From NCBI GenBank assembly GCA_034190875.2, contig CM067354.1, forward strand, positions 38,400,239 to 38,464,238: a stretch of 64,000 bases of DNA. The letters run 5' to 3'. Position numbers and translations under genes: made by a program. The number at the start of each line of letters is the position of its first letter. Position 1 is the first letter of the stretch. Positions 12,500 to 35,900 of the stretch are shown one piece after another. The DNA comes from Urechis unicinctus. Taxonomy: Eukaryota > Annelida > Polychaeta > Xenopneusta > Urechidae. Under the pieces are notes generated by a model. That model was not told the origin of the DNA. It worked only from the letters and a program-made list of their open reading frames with translations, and did no database searches.

Positions 12500-15400
12500 C
12501 TATGGTCGACATCTCTGAATGAAGCGCGGGTAGAGACAGACCTCGCGAATGTGATAGCGGTTGAGGAGCCAACAGAGGAACCTCTCCAGGCCCAGACCGT
12601 AGCCGCCATGAGGGCATGTGCCGTACAACCGCTGGTAACACAACAAACAACAAATGAGGGTTAAACTTTCATCTTCTTGGGATGGAGAAAGGGTGCTCTT
12701 ATTTATTTTACGTCTCTTGGTACTAACACATGGTCCAAAGCAGCACACCACTAGCTATATATTTTGACTAGTATTTAACGGCACCACAATCACGGTGCAT
12801 ATTTTCCAGAAGGATAAACACCATGATCTCACCTGATCAGTGTACCAGTAGTAGGGCGCGGGGTCGATGCCCTCCCTGGCATAGCCTCCCATCAACTCCT
12901 CATGATCGTACATACGCATAGAACCACCCACTATCTCGCCCACACCAGGCATCAACACATCCACCTGACCACACAATCGGCAGCAACAACCATAAGTGTT
13001 CTAACACCCCGTAGTGTGATATCATATTACAAGGCCCAAGCCTTTTGTGTTAGCTAAAGGATATCTAATTGAATGGTACAGAATTATCATGTAGGTGTGG
13101 AAGGCTTACAGATTCTGTCACTCTGGGATCGTTTGCGTCTCTCTGCATGTAGAATGACTTGATGGCTGCAGGGAAGCGACACAGGAGAATGGGTCGGTTG
13201 ATCTGGTCGGTCATCTTCCTCTCTGGGGCTTCTGGGATATCCTGTGTAGACACAAACACACAGTGAACAAATGAAGATGATGTCGCTAACAATGAGTGGA
13301 TACCGTACCAAAGTACCAAATCTTATCATTGAATTAAGGAAAATGACAAATCTAAATAATCAAAGATGAGAAACAAGCTGAATTTCACAACATAACCAGA
13401 AGAAACCTTTCTTATGGAAAGTATATTAGTTTTACAGAGTATACAAGATACTTCAACAAGTCACCTCTCCAAACTCGTAGTATGTGCCATCATCCTTCTT
13501 GATATCATGCTCACGGAGGTACTCAATAGCATCCTTGTAGTCCATCCTCAAGAACGGTCTAGACGGGGGCTTAAATGTCTGCACACAAGTGGTCATCTCT
13601 GACAAACATATTTTGATAATCAGAAATTAGGATAAGTTTAATAGCAGTTTAACTATCACAGGCTCTGAGACAGGGAAGATGAGGAAGTGTCATTGATTGA
13701 TTGTGCCTGTGCCAAAGTCACATCCCCATACAATTATCAAAACCTTCATGTCACAAGACACTATTAACTGAGCTGCTGAGTTTCACACCAGGAAATAGCT
13801 GAGTTGAGATGAGTTGTTGGGCTAGGTTGTGTTAGGATACTGACTGGGTTGTGTTAGGATACTGACTGGGTTGTGTTAGGATACTGACTGGGTTGTGTTA
13901 GGATACTAACTGGGTTGTGTTAGGATACTGACTGGGTTGTTAGGATACTGACTGGGTTGTGTTAGGATACTAACTGGGTTGTGTTAGTATACTGACTGGG
14001 TTGAGATGAGTTGTTGGGCTAGGTTGTGTTAGGATACTGACTGGGTTGTGTTAGGATACTAACTGGGTTGTGTTAGGATGACTGGGTTGTGTTAGGATAC
14101 TGACTGGGTTGTGTTAGGATACTGACTTGAATGAGTTGTTGTGGGGTTGTGTTAGGATACTGACTGGGTTGTGTTAGGATACTGACTGGGTTGTGTTAGG
14201 ATACTAACTGGGTTGTGTTAGGATACTAACTGGGTTGTTAGGATACTGACTGGGTTGTGTTAGGATACTAACTGGGTTGTGTTAGGATACTGACTGGGTT
14301 GTGTTAGGATACTAACTGGGTTGTGTTAGGATACTGACTGGGTTGTGTTAGAATACTGACTGGGTGGTGTTAGGATACTAACTGGGTTGAGTTCCATGAT
14401 GAGGTCAGCCACAGGTGACTTGAGAGCGCGATCCACCGTGTCACACACCAAGTCCTCAAGCCGATCCAACATGTCATCGAACGAGAGGAAGGGACATTCT
14501 GCCTCTATGTGTGTGTACCTACAAGAATCACCGACCACTTTGACAATCAATTCACTTATAAACAAAATTCTAATGAAAGACATACAACAATTAAGATTGG
14601 ATAAGAGAGCTCTTAGCAAGATAAACACTCACTCTGCCAAATGTCTGCGAGTGCGAGACTGTTCAGCCCTGTATGACTGGGCAATACAGAAGACATCTCC
14701 CATGGAGGGAAGACAAGTCTCCAGGTAGAGCTGGGAGGACTGGGTCAGGAATGCCTGCACCACAAAAATACATGCTTCACATCATTGGATAGGGGTAAGG
14801 GTTATAACTTATCACCACTGCATGTCAATAAGACAGTAATAAGGTTGAAGTCTCAGACACCCATTGCACTCTGTTGCATATGCCTACATTTCATATTGGG
14901 TGCGAATTACTTAACTATAAGGCCTGACAAATATACTAGAACAAAATCCATATTTCACTCACGTCTTCCCCAAAGTAATCGAACTTGAAGAGCGTAGATC
15001 CGCCTTCGACCTGCGTCTGCACCATGGTGGGTGGCGTCACCTGCAATCAACATCACTCAATCAGATGCCACCAGGTAAATGCTGATGAGTCATACCTGCT
15101 TCGACTTTGTCAAGACTTGCATTGAAAGGGTCTGTATAAACGTAGGCTAAGGGTTGATTAAACGACAAGTGCTGGAGGTTCAGTTAGAAGAATTACCTCG
15201 TGATAGCCTCTGCTGAAGTAGTGTTCCCTAAAAACTTGAGTCACAGTTGACCTGATGCGTAACACTTTGGATGTCTGTTGTAAACACATTCATTGAATCA
15301 CAGTAAAGCAGGGAGCGGGATGGAAACTCACAATTATAGATTAGAATCAGAAAAAAAAAACTACCAAAACAATCAGCTACTGACATCGAGCTTTAGATAA

Positions 15401-18400
15401 CTAATTGTCAATATAAGCAGTGCAGCAGGATAAGCGAGGCGTACATTTTCACCGCGGATCATCATGTGTCGTTGGTCCAGCTGCACGTCCACGTGAGCTT
15501 CCTCGTTCAGAAGATTGTCAGCGCCACCTGGTGGAGCTAGACCCACCACCTCCCAGAAGTCCACAATCAACTCATGGCCATCCGGAGCCTGATACAGTCA
15601 CCGGTTCAGATTTCACACTCAAATAGTGTTAACAAACAACAAATTTGGGCTGTTTTTATGACCCATAATATCAATTTGTATTTGAATAACTAGTAATATA
15701 TCCATGTTACTAACAGACTTCCCTTCTGGTAGCAGTTTGATCGTTCCATAAACCGTGATGGTTGATTCAGTTGATAAGACAAGAGCATCGTAAGTCTGGC
15801 ACTGTGTAAACAAACACCAAAATAAGCTTCACATCACAGGACATTCTAATCTGTTTTGTAAACTGCACAATACCGGAATGATTTAAAGAGTAATCAATGT
15901 ATGACTTCATGTGTTAGCAACGGGTAGATCAATAAAGAACATTAAATTTGCATAAGTGCAATTGCAAAAAGTCACTTAGTGTAATTCCAATTTCTAATGC
16001 ATTTAAATAGCAAGTCTCATTTACCAAGAGATCATTGAAGACACATTGCAGGTATCCTGTCCCATCTCTGAGGATGACAAACATTAGGTTCTTTCCTATA
16101 ACACACATATAACAAGGAAATAACATGGGTGTCTTATTGAGAGGAAACAACCCTTACTGGTCATTTTGGAAGTGCCTGGAGAGGGATGATGGTGGAGTGG
16201 ATTACCTTGCCGTCTCAGTCTGTGTACCCAGCCGTGGATCTTAACCCTCGCATCTCTCTGCTTTACGGTATCCCGGATCTTGATCTGCAACACATCAGTC
16301 AATCAGATGAAAGAAATTACACCTCGTCTCATTTTGAAAATAGACCTATTACAACATTGCCTAGTCAAGGTCCCCTAGCCTGATGGCTGCGGGCGCTGTT
16401 TACATGTTACCGATGTTCAATAGTCTCGCCTTCAGTCTAGGAGAGCCTAATGTATTGAACTGGACGGGCATCCCAGATTTGGGATGCTCCAATCACAAGC
16501 CGTGTCTCTCGGTCACTCTCGGGTACCTTTGAGTCGTTGTCTCTCATTGGTCAGTTCTACAATTTCCGAAGTACTTGTCCAACCGGCCGAGTGATTTTTA
16601 TGAGCCGGGCACACATTCTACAACACTCCGATTTGTTGTTTCACGCTGAGTGGCACCGTTAATCACACATTCGGCGAGGAAGCAGACACACAACTGGTTC
16701 TTTTCAACTTACTATCACGTAAACTTACTATCGTGCAGCTAAGCGATTAAAGCGCTTGTTGTGGTGCCAATTTGAACTTTTGAGACACCCCATAATTCCA
16801 GAACACATTCAATGTGTTCTCATTGGCAGCAGACCACTACAATGTCCAGACGTCATAGAACCGAGGGTGCGTATCACAAGCCAGTTCCATGAGCCAGACA
16901 CGTGCAATTAAGGACAATCCGGGTCACAACCTTTGCTATGATTGGTCACGAAGATTAATGAATGTGTCTAATGAATATTCGGACGCGCCACTTTTAGAGC
17001 TGGTCGTGTCGTAGACTCAAAGGGCGAGAAGTGTAGCGGAACCCCTGGAGTCTGGGACGCAGACTAAACATTGCCATTATAACCCAATGTGCATTTAATA
17101 TTTATCATCATATAATTGAATATATATGAAGTGCGCACACACCTCAGTTGCTTCTGGTAGAGAAGAGTCTGGGGTGATCACAATCTTCTTGGCATCCTCC
17201 AAGTTCTTCTCCCTCCTCAAGACATCCTCAGCCTATGATTAATTAACCATTTTTAAGTTCAATTACGTCATCCAAAATATACTTCATCTAAGTTTAAACT
17301 ATATAGACATAAATATGATTTCCTCATAAGAAAAGAAATACAAAGATGAGAACGGACACTTACCTCTTTCTTGGAAGCAGCCTCAACTTTTCTGACATGT
17401 TGGTTGAAGATTTTAGTAACCTTCTTCAGCTGGGACTGGGAACACACTGCCCATTTCTGAAATGCAGACAGCCATAAAAAGTATTGCTTCAATCAAGAGT
17501 CAATGGCTATATAATAGAGAAGCAAAAGTTTTACCACTATAAATAAATAAGAATGGATGACATACAAAATTATCCCAGGTAATCAATTTCGACTTTTCTC
17601 CATTATATCATAAAGCTCACCTCATCTTCTTTGCCGTCCACGTAAATGGTTGGGAACGGTTCCTTCCCATAATGCTTCATGGCCTGGCCAAGCAAAACAA
17701 CAAAGAGGGTCAAGCTGACATTGAACATAGTCGAGTACATTGAAATTGTTAAAATAAGCCATTTTATGCACCTGTAGGACTGTTTGGAATGGTTTGGTTT
17801 CCGTTCCATCAGCCGAGGTGTCATCACCTGTTTTCTCAGACACGTACAGCTCACCTGTGGAGAATATCAATTAATGCTTGAAATCAGAGGTGTTATATAG
17901 GTTTAACCCCACAGAATTATTTTTTTCTTTCACGACCGTATTGAAGTATAAAAATTACAAATTATCATACCATGAAAGCTATCAACAATGTCCTACTTAG
18001 AGTTAATTTATTTTAAAAAGCGCCAACAAGGCTTTTGAGGGGAATATTTTGATGTATGCACACTTTTGATACACTTTGATAGCAGCAGACATGTTAGTCT
18101 TTACTCCATCACGATTGTAACAAAGGCATGCATGGGGCAAGGCTGTGCCCCAGATTCCATCTTGAACACCCACCATGCTAATGAACTGTCATCTGTTTGA
18201 AATAGCTCGGACCGCGCATGCACACAGTTACCGCCTTGTGGTAAAGATAAACAGCGAAATGTGCTCATCGATGATGCCACCGAATGCTATTGTAATTGCA
18301 ATCTATGTCAGCTGAATACATCACTCGTAATTTTAGGTGCAAATTATTAATTACCATCAAAACATGCAATGAAACCTAATAGTTCACTGGGTTTTAGACT

Positions 18401-19041
18401 TTCAAGATATCTGATTTCAACAGGGGATAAGTCCATTACGTTGGATTCAGTCGCCGTAGGACGTCTACGTAGACTTCGGGTAAGGCTAGTCTGGTACTAG
18501 CCCTGTGCGGACGTATCATTTTGATATAACGACAGTTCCTTATACATACTTATATACTTTTTATATATATAAGCGTGTGTGTGTGTGTGAACATGTATAT
18601 ATATATGACCATGTCATGAATGTATTCATAGTCCACACATCACACCAACAATCTGGTCATGTTCCTATTCCTGAAAATCAAACAATATATTGATGGTGGT
18701 CAAGGTTCTCCTTCGACACCAAAAGCACCAACGTGGTTCGTGAATACTTTCTTTTTCTCACAAATTTTATGGCCTGGACTCTGGAGGCAGAAGGGCTTTT
18801 GTAAGTTTTTAGCGAATTAACTTTCCATTTTGGGCTAAGAACCATAGAAATTTCGCAATCGGGTTTCGCCTCTAGATCGAGGATATGATTGAAAGTTGTA
18901 AACAGCCTGAACGCTGTCAGAAGCGAAGTTACTTTGCCTACGTAAACAGGCGAACTAATTCAGCAATCGAGTAATTTCGATGTCAACAGGTTTATTTCTC
19001 TTACCGAGCGTTACGCTTCCCAAATCGGGCGCTTCAGCCAT
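12500..19041 (-). CDS. NARS1: Asparagine--tRNA ligase, cytoplasmic
   Basis: The enzyme charges tRNA-Asn with asparagine in the cytosol. Coding exons from the start: 19041-19005, 17854-17772, 17683-17621, 17456-17364, 17232-17143, 16284-16206, 16095-16025, 15801-15715, 15588-15445, 15274-15197, 15040-14963, 14754-14633, 14518-14383, 13578-13465, 13241-13110, 12964-12833 and 12631-12500. They total 1671 nt, about 556 aa, close to the 548 aa of the human enzyme; every phase fits. An N-terminal extension is followed by the OB-fold anticodon domain ([10 protein letters not shown]) and then class II motifs: motif 1 in exon 10, motif 2 ([20 protein letters not shown]) across exons 12-13, and motif 3 (GLGLERF) in the last exon. 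The ATG at 19041 is the first in frame. The gene is complete. The intron after exon 14383-14518 begins with a splice-donor minisatellite. Confidence 0.96.
13800..14390 (-). repeat. 22-bp minisatellite copying a NARS1 exon end and 5' splice donor
   Basis: On the coding (minus) strand the unit is CAACCCA/GTTAGTATCCTAA plus CA. The real donor is the first one, at 14382. About 24 copies follow. Roughly nine keep GTTAGT and most others read GTCAGT, also a plausible donor. Each unit also contains CCTAAC, which resembles a branch-point core. Two interior units carry a different segment beginning TGGGTTGAGATGAGTT on the plus strand, partly resembling the exon itself. Reading past the donor reaches TAA after about 60 bases. 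Confidence 0.94.
18765..18940 (-). mobile_element. Partial copy of the MITE family
   Basis: This stretch matches the last 180 bases of the copy at 49666-50220, including GGCTTTTGTAAGTTTT, the block near ACCATAGAAATTTCGCA and the terminus ACTTTGCCTA. The other end is missing or too diverged to find, and no 9-bp target duplication is seen. It sits in the first intron of NARS1. Confidence 0.7.
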
Positions 19042-20317
19042 GACGAACGTCTAGTGTATGATTTATCAAACGATTTTCAACTTATATATAATAGCTGTGT
19101 AGCTGTTGATATTTTAACAATATCCGACGAATTTCATCATCTGTCACTTGATACTCGCCGGTAACACGCGATTTCCGGTGTTCAATTTGGACCGCCAGTA
19201 ATTTGGCCACATAAATTCCATGCCTACCATGTTGTTTATGCTTAACGGATGCGACCACGGAATATAGTGAATCCCGGTAAAATTTATTTTATTGACATGT
19301 GGAATATTTCAATCATGCGGCGCAATGTTCTCTCAACTTCTATTAATATGTCTGATATGTATTCCCAATATTAGTACGTCGATCGGTGGGATAGATTTTA
19401 TGATGAAGAACTAGAGCTGTCCAACTTAATGTATTCATTAGCATAAGAAAATTGATGTTTGACAAGTTATAAATTGTGGCAACTTTGTGCTTTTAACTCT
19501 ATCAGTATGAGCCGCCTTAACAAGACAAGTACTTCTTATACTGTGCCATGTATCGAATCAGTGTTCTTTATGTTGTACTTTTAAGGTCACCAGCGTGATT
19601 TTTTTTAAAGACTGACCGAATACATCCTAAGTGTAGATAAAATATGTTCTCACAACACGAAGAATATTGTACCAGCTCTATAGTTATACTTCGAAGACGA
19701 AGCACTTTCTGAATGTGATTTAGGCAAGGCGTCGATACCGATAGGACAAATTTATGAAAGTATAGTCATTTCGAAATAGCTGGGTTATTGTTACTGAGGA
19801 TGGTCCTAGCGTTATATTCGCGGTTGTTATATTGCGATAGCCTGCACTATGTCTATGTATAATGTCTCGTATGCAACCATAAGTCAGCGTTTGTTTGTAG
19901 ATTGTAAAGCAAATTCCTGAATCGGGCTAATAAATTATCTTTCACCGTCTGTTTTGTTCGCTAAAGGCACTTATTGCTAAAATGTATTTAGACGGCAACC
20001 CAAGTACCTCTAACAATATAGTCTTCCGCGTAACTAAATTAGGTGGTCATCAACTCAACAATATCATTTTGTTGCCGTATCGACTCCACCTATTGAGTCA
20101 TTTGTAGACATAAAACATATTTTAAGGAATTTAGATGACACCACTTGCCATTTAACAAGTGATAAAAACCAAGACCAACGGGCTTATTTTGTGGCTTGTA
20201 TAAATGCGCAATCGTAATGGCAGCTTCCATGAATGGGAACTGGGTCTTGGTCAGCTGTTCCTGTTAATAATGCCCTAATTTCAACCTAACTGACGCGTGA
20301 CTTTTATTTTACCGACG
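19042..20317. promoter_or_regulatory. Divergent promoter region between NARS1 and INTS3
   Basis: The start codons of two housekeeping genes face away from each other across 1276 bp. An ETS-like TTCCGG lies at 19173-19178, about 130 bp upstream of the NARS1 start. No TATA box at a convincing distance was seen for either gene. The remainder is AT-rich with no recognisable coding or repeat content. Confidence 0.55.
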
Positions 20318-29899
<9,582 letters not shown>

Positions 29900-30275
29900 G
29901 ATAGTCGCCCAGTCTAATGAACCTGGATCATATCAGGCAGACTCGAACAATCTACACACACTGCCCTGTGTTACCCCACAAGGATACCCTCTGAGGGAAA
30001 TACTGGACTGTTGCAATGAAGGATAAAACGAAATCTCATCTTCATCAAAGACCACAATCAAAACATGGACAAAAATCATCCCATCTTCTACAGTGCTTGA
30101 GCTATGGTTTCATTGACTACCTGATGATTGGTTTGGTCAGCTGTCAGGAATTTTCAGGTTGCTGTGTCCAGAAATATTGTTTGTCTTACATGTCATTTTC
30201 AATGCATCTGCTTCTATTAGCTTACAAGAATATTGGTGCTTGCATATTCAACATTGAATGTTAGTGATTTACTGG

Positions 30276-30281
30276 AATAAA
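30276..30281 (+). terminator. Poly(A) signal AATAAA for INTS3
   Basis: A canonical AATAAA lies 377 bp after the INTS3 stop codon and is followed within 30 bp by a T- and G-rich stretch, as expected for a cleavage site. Confidence 0.75.
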
Positions 30282-30299
30282 CGACACCTGTTGCATTTT

Positions 30300-32957
30300 C
30301 GGTGATCTCTGCGTGATTTGTATTACATCAGTAATTGTCATTTCCAAGAATTATTCTACCTGCATCTACTGAGGCTGCAGTTACCACAGAACAAAGCAGC
30401 TTTGTTGGTTGCATCAAATTCTAACTAGGAAATATTACAGCTGTGGTGAGGCATAAAGAACATATCTCTAGTCTCTAGGAGTTTGCTTCTTAGCATCATA
30501 TCAAAGCCGCTGATCAGGAGCTATGGACAGGCTTATGGTGATGGGGACCTGGATACCAACCATTTGGGCCGTGATTATTTCCATGAGGTACTTAAATAAT
30601 TGGAAGATCTTCATGTCATTGTGCGAGATTTCATCAATGGCTATTGCATAAATATATAGAAATCTACAAAAATCTTCCCAGACACAACGCAATCTGAATC
30701 TGAACGGTTGACCATGTCCGAAATAGGAGCGATGAAGTGTGTTGGTAGGGAGGTGCGATTCGTACACCACAGCACCTATTGAAAATGTACCAGCATTATG
30801 ACCTTCTTTCAGTCAGGAATGGGATGAGGGTTAGTGGATTCATGTTAGGGTGGGGTTGGAAAACTTGAATACAAGTGTCTAAGTCCTGCTGATAATCAAA
30901 TTTTTTATCAATTCTCTTTCATCAGGGACATTCTTGATATCTTTATCCTTGAATTGAAGAGAACTCAAACATTGGGGATACCCTTTCTATTTCTTTTTGT
31001 AGAACATATTCTCCTAAAGCAGTCGGGTAACATATTTGTTTCCTCCCACACCCTTCCCCATCTGATGAAGGAGTGTGTATTTGTTTTGAGTGATTGTGTT
31101 CCTCCCTGCTTCCCAAGTTATACGTCTAGTATCATCCTACACAAAGTGTGTCCAGTTGTTAAATTTCATATTATGACGGGACTAAATCAAAAGTTCTGCA
31201 GTTTTATTTTTTCTCATACAGCACAATTTACAGAGCTTGGGTCCCCATAAATTGTCATTTTGGTCTAGTAATTGAACCATATAGTGCAAACAGGAACTTT
31301 CCACAACCTATTAGTATTTCACAAGATGTGCTGACGAATTGATCTACTGTAATGTTATAAAGTCACCCATTCATCATAGGAGGGTGTGACCTTGAAAATA
31401 AGAAAAAGGTAATCCTAAGTCCAGCAAGACACTTGGTAGTCTTCTGCTTGCTTAGAAAAAGCAGGTTTAATTCCCCGTTTAATAAAAGAGATATCGAAAT
31501 CTTGCAGTTCAAACGTCTTACAGAGTTGAACATTAGTTAGCATGATGCCGACATAAAAGGTATCCAAGTATATGGGCTGCCATCTTGCTTTACAATATAA
31601 TGGGAAATCAAAAGTTAAACAAACTGAGGCAAATATTTATAAACTCTGCAGATAAGTAGATCCAAAAAAGAAAACGTTTTTCACATGGATATCAGACGTT
31701 TTTTAATATTTTCAATAATGTTAATACAATTACAATCAGCAAACTTGTATTTGTTTTCAGAGAAATAAGATGGCCGAAGCCAAACTGGAAAGAAATCGTG
31801 TACACAGAAACACGCACACAGCAGGGGGTTGGCATCACACATTCTATGCAACAATTACACAGTAATCACCATCAGAGATTCTCATCACTACAACGCCATA
31901 ATATATATGTTATATTAAATTACAAATTCCATGCATCATCTATAGAATATGAAGAGTCCATCACCCAACTGCGGCAACATGTTGAGGGGAACACACAGGC
32001 ATACAACATGGATATGATGCACACATAACACTTTTGTACAAGAAACCATTTAATGTTATCCAGACAAAAAGACAAGGTAAAATCGAGGTACAGCAGAAAT
32101 CTGTTCACAGTGTCTCTTATAAAACACACCTAATTGGATTCTTTCAGCCATAATTTGCTAAATGCATTTCATAGTGACCCAAGACAGCAATGACCTTTAG
32201 AAGGTCATTATTATTTGTTGCAATAATATTAATAACAACTATGAAGAAAGTAGATTGGCAACAAGGTTATTGTATAAGATCTAGGGTACACACATTTGTT
32301 GATTACAGAAGTAACAGCATCATCAGTAAGGAGGCGAGTGTCTGTGTGTGTATTCCACATCTCACTCCACTGTCCCACAAGCACCTGTCAACTCACCTGT
32401 CAACCAGGTACTGCTTAAATTTCATCACTTGGCTAACCTTCACAAAATAAAGGAGAAGCTAACTGATTTACTCTCTACATTTCCCTGGAATATGACAGCA
32501 CTCTCTATCAAGCTATGATATTTGTTATATATATAAAAATTGAAAACGCAGAGATTCCCTGTGAATGAAATTTTTCAGTGACCACTGCTTGAATAAACCT
32601 TTGTCAGGTATACATCAACTATGTACATGTTCATCTTTGTGGATATAAAAACCTAGAGAAAAACCAAAGCAACAGTCCACTCGACTGAATCACTATCACA
32701 TGTATAGTAGTAAAATAATGTCCAACCTTTATGACACAAACAAAACTCAAGCGTACAATGTTTACAAACTATACACAGAGCGCATGTTCAGATTTCCTTT
32801 GTAACCAGAAATGACCACAAATGGGTTCTTTTTCTTTCTGACCAAGTGGTGTACCCCGAAGCATTTGACAAATGTCAAGACAATATGGTGACGAGACAAT
32901 CCAACAAGCAACCTCTCTAGCAGCTTACAAGGTGAGACAGGAAAGTCAAGGGAGGGT
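30300..32957. other. Convergent intergenic region and UBAP2L 3' untranslated region
   Basis: No gene was found between the INTS3 poly(A) signal and the UBAP2L stop codon. The part nearest 32957 is inferred to be the UBAP2L 3' untranslated region on the minus strand, but no clear AATAAA was identified for it. A weak minus-strand open frame at 30501-30770 has no recognisable similarity. Confidence 0.5.
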
Positions 32958-35900
32958 CTAGTTGTTCCAGTAGCCTGTAGAGTAAGCCTTGGTGCCTCCT
33001 ACACCTTTAGGGGCAGAGTTGCCTTGCTGAGATCCTCGGCTGGACCCTCCTGTTGCATCCTATCACAACAATCACACATCTTATCAATCATCTTGTAAGT
33101 GTTAGCAGTCATAACACCATTGTTTAAAAAAGTCAGTTTTCCAAGGTAACAATAAATTGGTTTCCATAGCATAACAAGTACAAATGATGATTGCAGAACG
33201 TGATCTGACCGATAAAATCTTTGCAATAAATTAAAAAATATCCCATAAGATTTGGCATGTGAACAATAAAACTGTTTCATCTAAAACATAGCCAGAAAGC
33301 AGAAGTGAGTACCGGTTGCAGAGGATGGTGAAGCATCTGTGAGTGAGGCTGATGGGTAGGAGCCACCATGGGGATGCCATACGGTGCAGCAGCGTACGCA
33401 GGCTGACCCAGAGCGGTTCCACCCTGAGTGGCAGCAGCCGACGGCATCAGGTTGAACGGAGGAGGCGTTCCCGTGGCCCCGTGGAAACCTTTGTCATACG
33501 ACTGCAACAAATGTAACAATAACAACATGTTATCCGACACAAACCACTGGCAATATAACAGCCAGTTGAATAGCAATACAGCAACATTGCAAAGTAAATA
33601 AGGGGTGCAGATAAGCCAAGAGCCAACCTGGCTGTGGGTCTTGGCTCCATAACCCGGGCTGGTGATATCAGCCACTGTTGAGGTTGTCACAGCTGAAAAC
33701 AAACACACAGGCATATGTCTAGAGCGGAATAGAATGTTACCATAGTTTAAAGGCTTCTTATTAGACAATGAACTGTGGCTGTTTTAAATGGCAATGGGAA
33801 AATGGACGGCCTGCTATAAACTCACATGGACCTCCAGCCATAACGGATCCCTTGCTCTGCGCTTGTGTAGCTCCACCATATGTCTTTGAGAAATCTTGCG
33901 ACTGGCCAGCTGGAAAGACAAGTATTCAGTATTACAAATTACTACATCATTAACCCTTCAGGGCGCAACATGCAGGACTGCATTTTGTACAACAGACCAA
34001 AGCATTGTGTATGTGGCATCAATGAGAATACGTGAATATGTAAATGAATTCAGATCCAATCTTTAAATCATGAACTGTTATGGTTTGCCCTCCCTTAAAG
34101 CAAATCAAAGCCATGTTGATATTAGGCAGACAGCCGTAGCTTTAACTGCCTCCACTGGTGACACCAGCCATGTTGCCGCGCTAACTACCAACTTAAAGCA
34201 TAGCCCAACTTCATGACTCGAACGAATTGCGACCCAACAAGTACTTGATTCTGACAAGGTGGCCCTTGACCTTTTTTCAAATGTTTCTTCTGTGACTCAG
34301 ACATGGATACCATGATGGAAGAGACTGATATGCCACTAAGTGCAAGGAGAGGCAGCCAAACAAGCTGGACCCGCCCCACCACGTCTCATATCTGTCCCAA
34401 GACCATGATACGAGATCACTTCACACTAATCCTCCAGTGCACCCATTACATGAACCAGGATGAGAACCCAAATGCACATTGCCTAGGAACTCTCCCCCCC
34501 CCCCCACCTTCTTTCCGGTGTGATCCCACATGGAAGGTGAGATGGGTTGAGGATGTTCGCAATGTAAGATTTAGCAGTGAATAAGTTCCTGAGTAGAATG
34601 TTGCTGTTGATGAAATCATGCTAGCCTACAAAGGGAGGGTTCACTTCAGGCTGTATAAGCCTACGAAATCTGTGAGGTGGGGTGTAAAGGCGTGGGAGTT
34701 GGCAGCCAGACACGAGCTTTATAGTCCTGTGTCAACGTGTACATTGGAAAGACCAGTGACTTGCTTTAGACTTTATGACACTGTAATTGCCTACTGATAT
34801 TGCACATTGAACTGTTCTTTTTTATTTTTCATATTTTTACTGTGGTTGGTTTATCATGATAAAGCATGTAACGACTCCTGTAGATAAGTAAATCTGCCAA
34901 CATATGTTTTTACCTGACATGTTCGTTTATATGATAAGAAACAGTTTCTGAAAAAAGTTTTCCAGGGAGATTTCTGCAGATTTAATCAGGCTTTTGGTGT
35001 AATGAGTGCATTAATACAGGACACACAATCTCATAGGGGCAAAAAAAAAACGTGCCTTGGGAGGAACGATCTAGGGAGGTTTTCATTTAGTTGACTAAGA
35101 ACTTAAGTGAGTTTTTGAAAGATTATGAGGAGTTTACCTGATCCATATGCATGAGAAGCATAACCTTGTTTCTGGAATGGTGAGCTGCCTGTGGTGCCCC
35201 CGTGGGTTGCGTTCGACACAGACGGAACCTGCAAATGAATAATGAATACTTATGCTGGACAATAACAATTATCATGGCTTTGTGTGTGTTGATTCCATGG
35301 TAACAGGGGTAACAATTATCATGGCTCTGTGTGTTGATTCCATGGTAACTGGGATAAACAATTATCATGGCTCTGTGTGTGTTGATTCCATGGTAACTGG
35401 GATAACAATTATCATGGCTGTGTGTGTTGATTCCATGGTAACAGGGATAACAATTATCATGGCTGTGTGTGTTGATTCCATGGTAACAGGGATAACAATT
35501 ATCATGGCTGTGTGTGTTGATTCCATGGTAACAGGGATAACAATTATCATGGCTTTGTGTGTGTTGAATCTATGGTAACCGGGATAACAATTATCATGGC
35601 TTTGTGTGTTAATTCCATGGTAACTGGGAAAACAATTATCATGGCTCTGTGTGTGTTGATTCCATGGTAACTGGGATAACAATTATCATGGCTCTGTGTG
35701 TATTGATTCCATGGTAACAAGGATAACAATTATCATGGCTGTGTGTGTTGATTCCATGGTAACAGGGATAACAATTATCATGGCTGTGTGTGTTGATTCC
35801 ATGGTAACAGGGATAACAATTATCATGGCTTTGTGTGTCTTGATTCCATGGTAACTGGGATAATTATCATGGCTTTGTGTCTGTTGATTATCATGATAAC

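Noticed and set aside
30501-30770. 89-codon minus-strand open frame as a possible gene
   Set aside because: No recognisable similarity, no splice context, and it lies in the INTS3 3' flank; more likely chance or unknown repeat debris.
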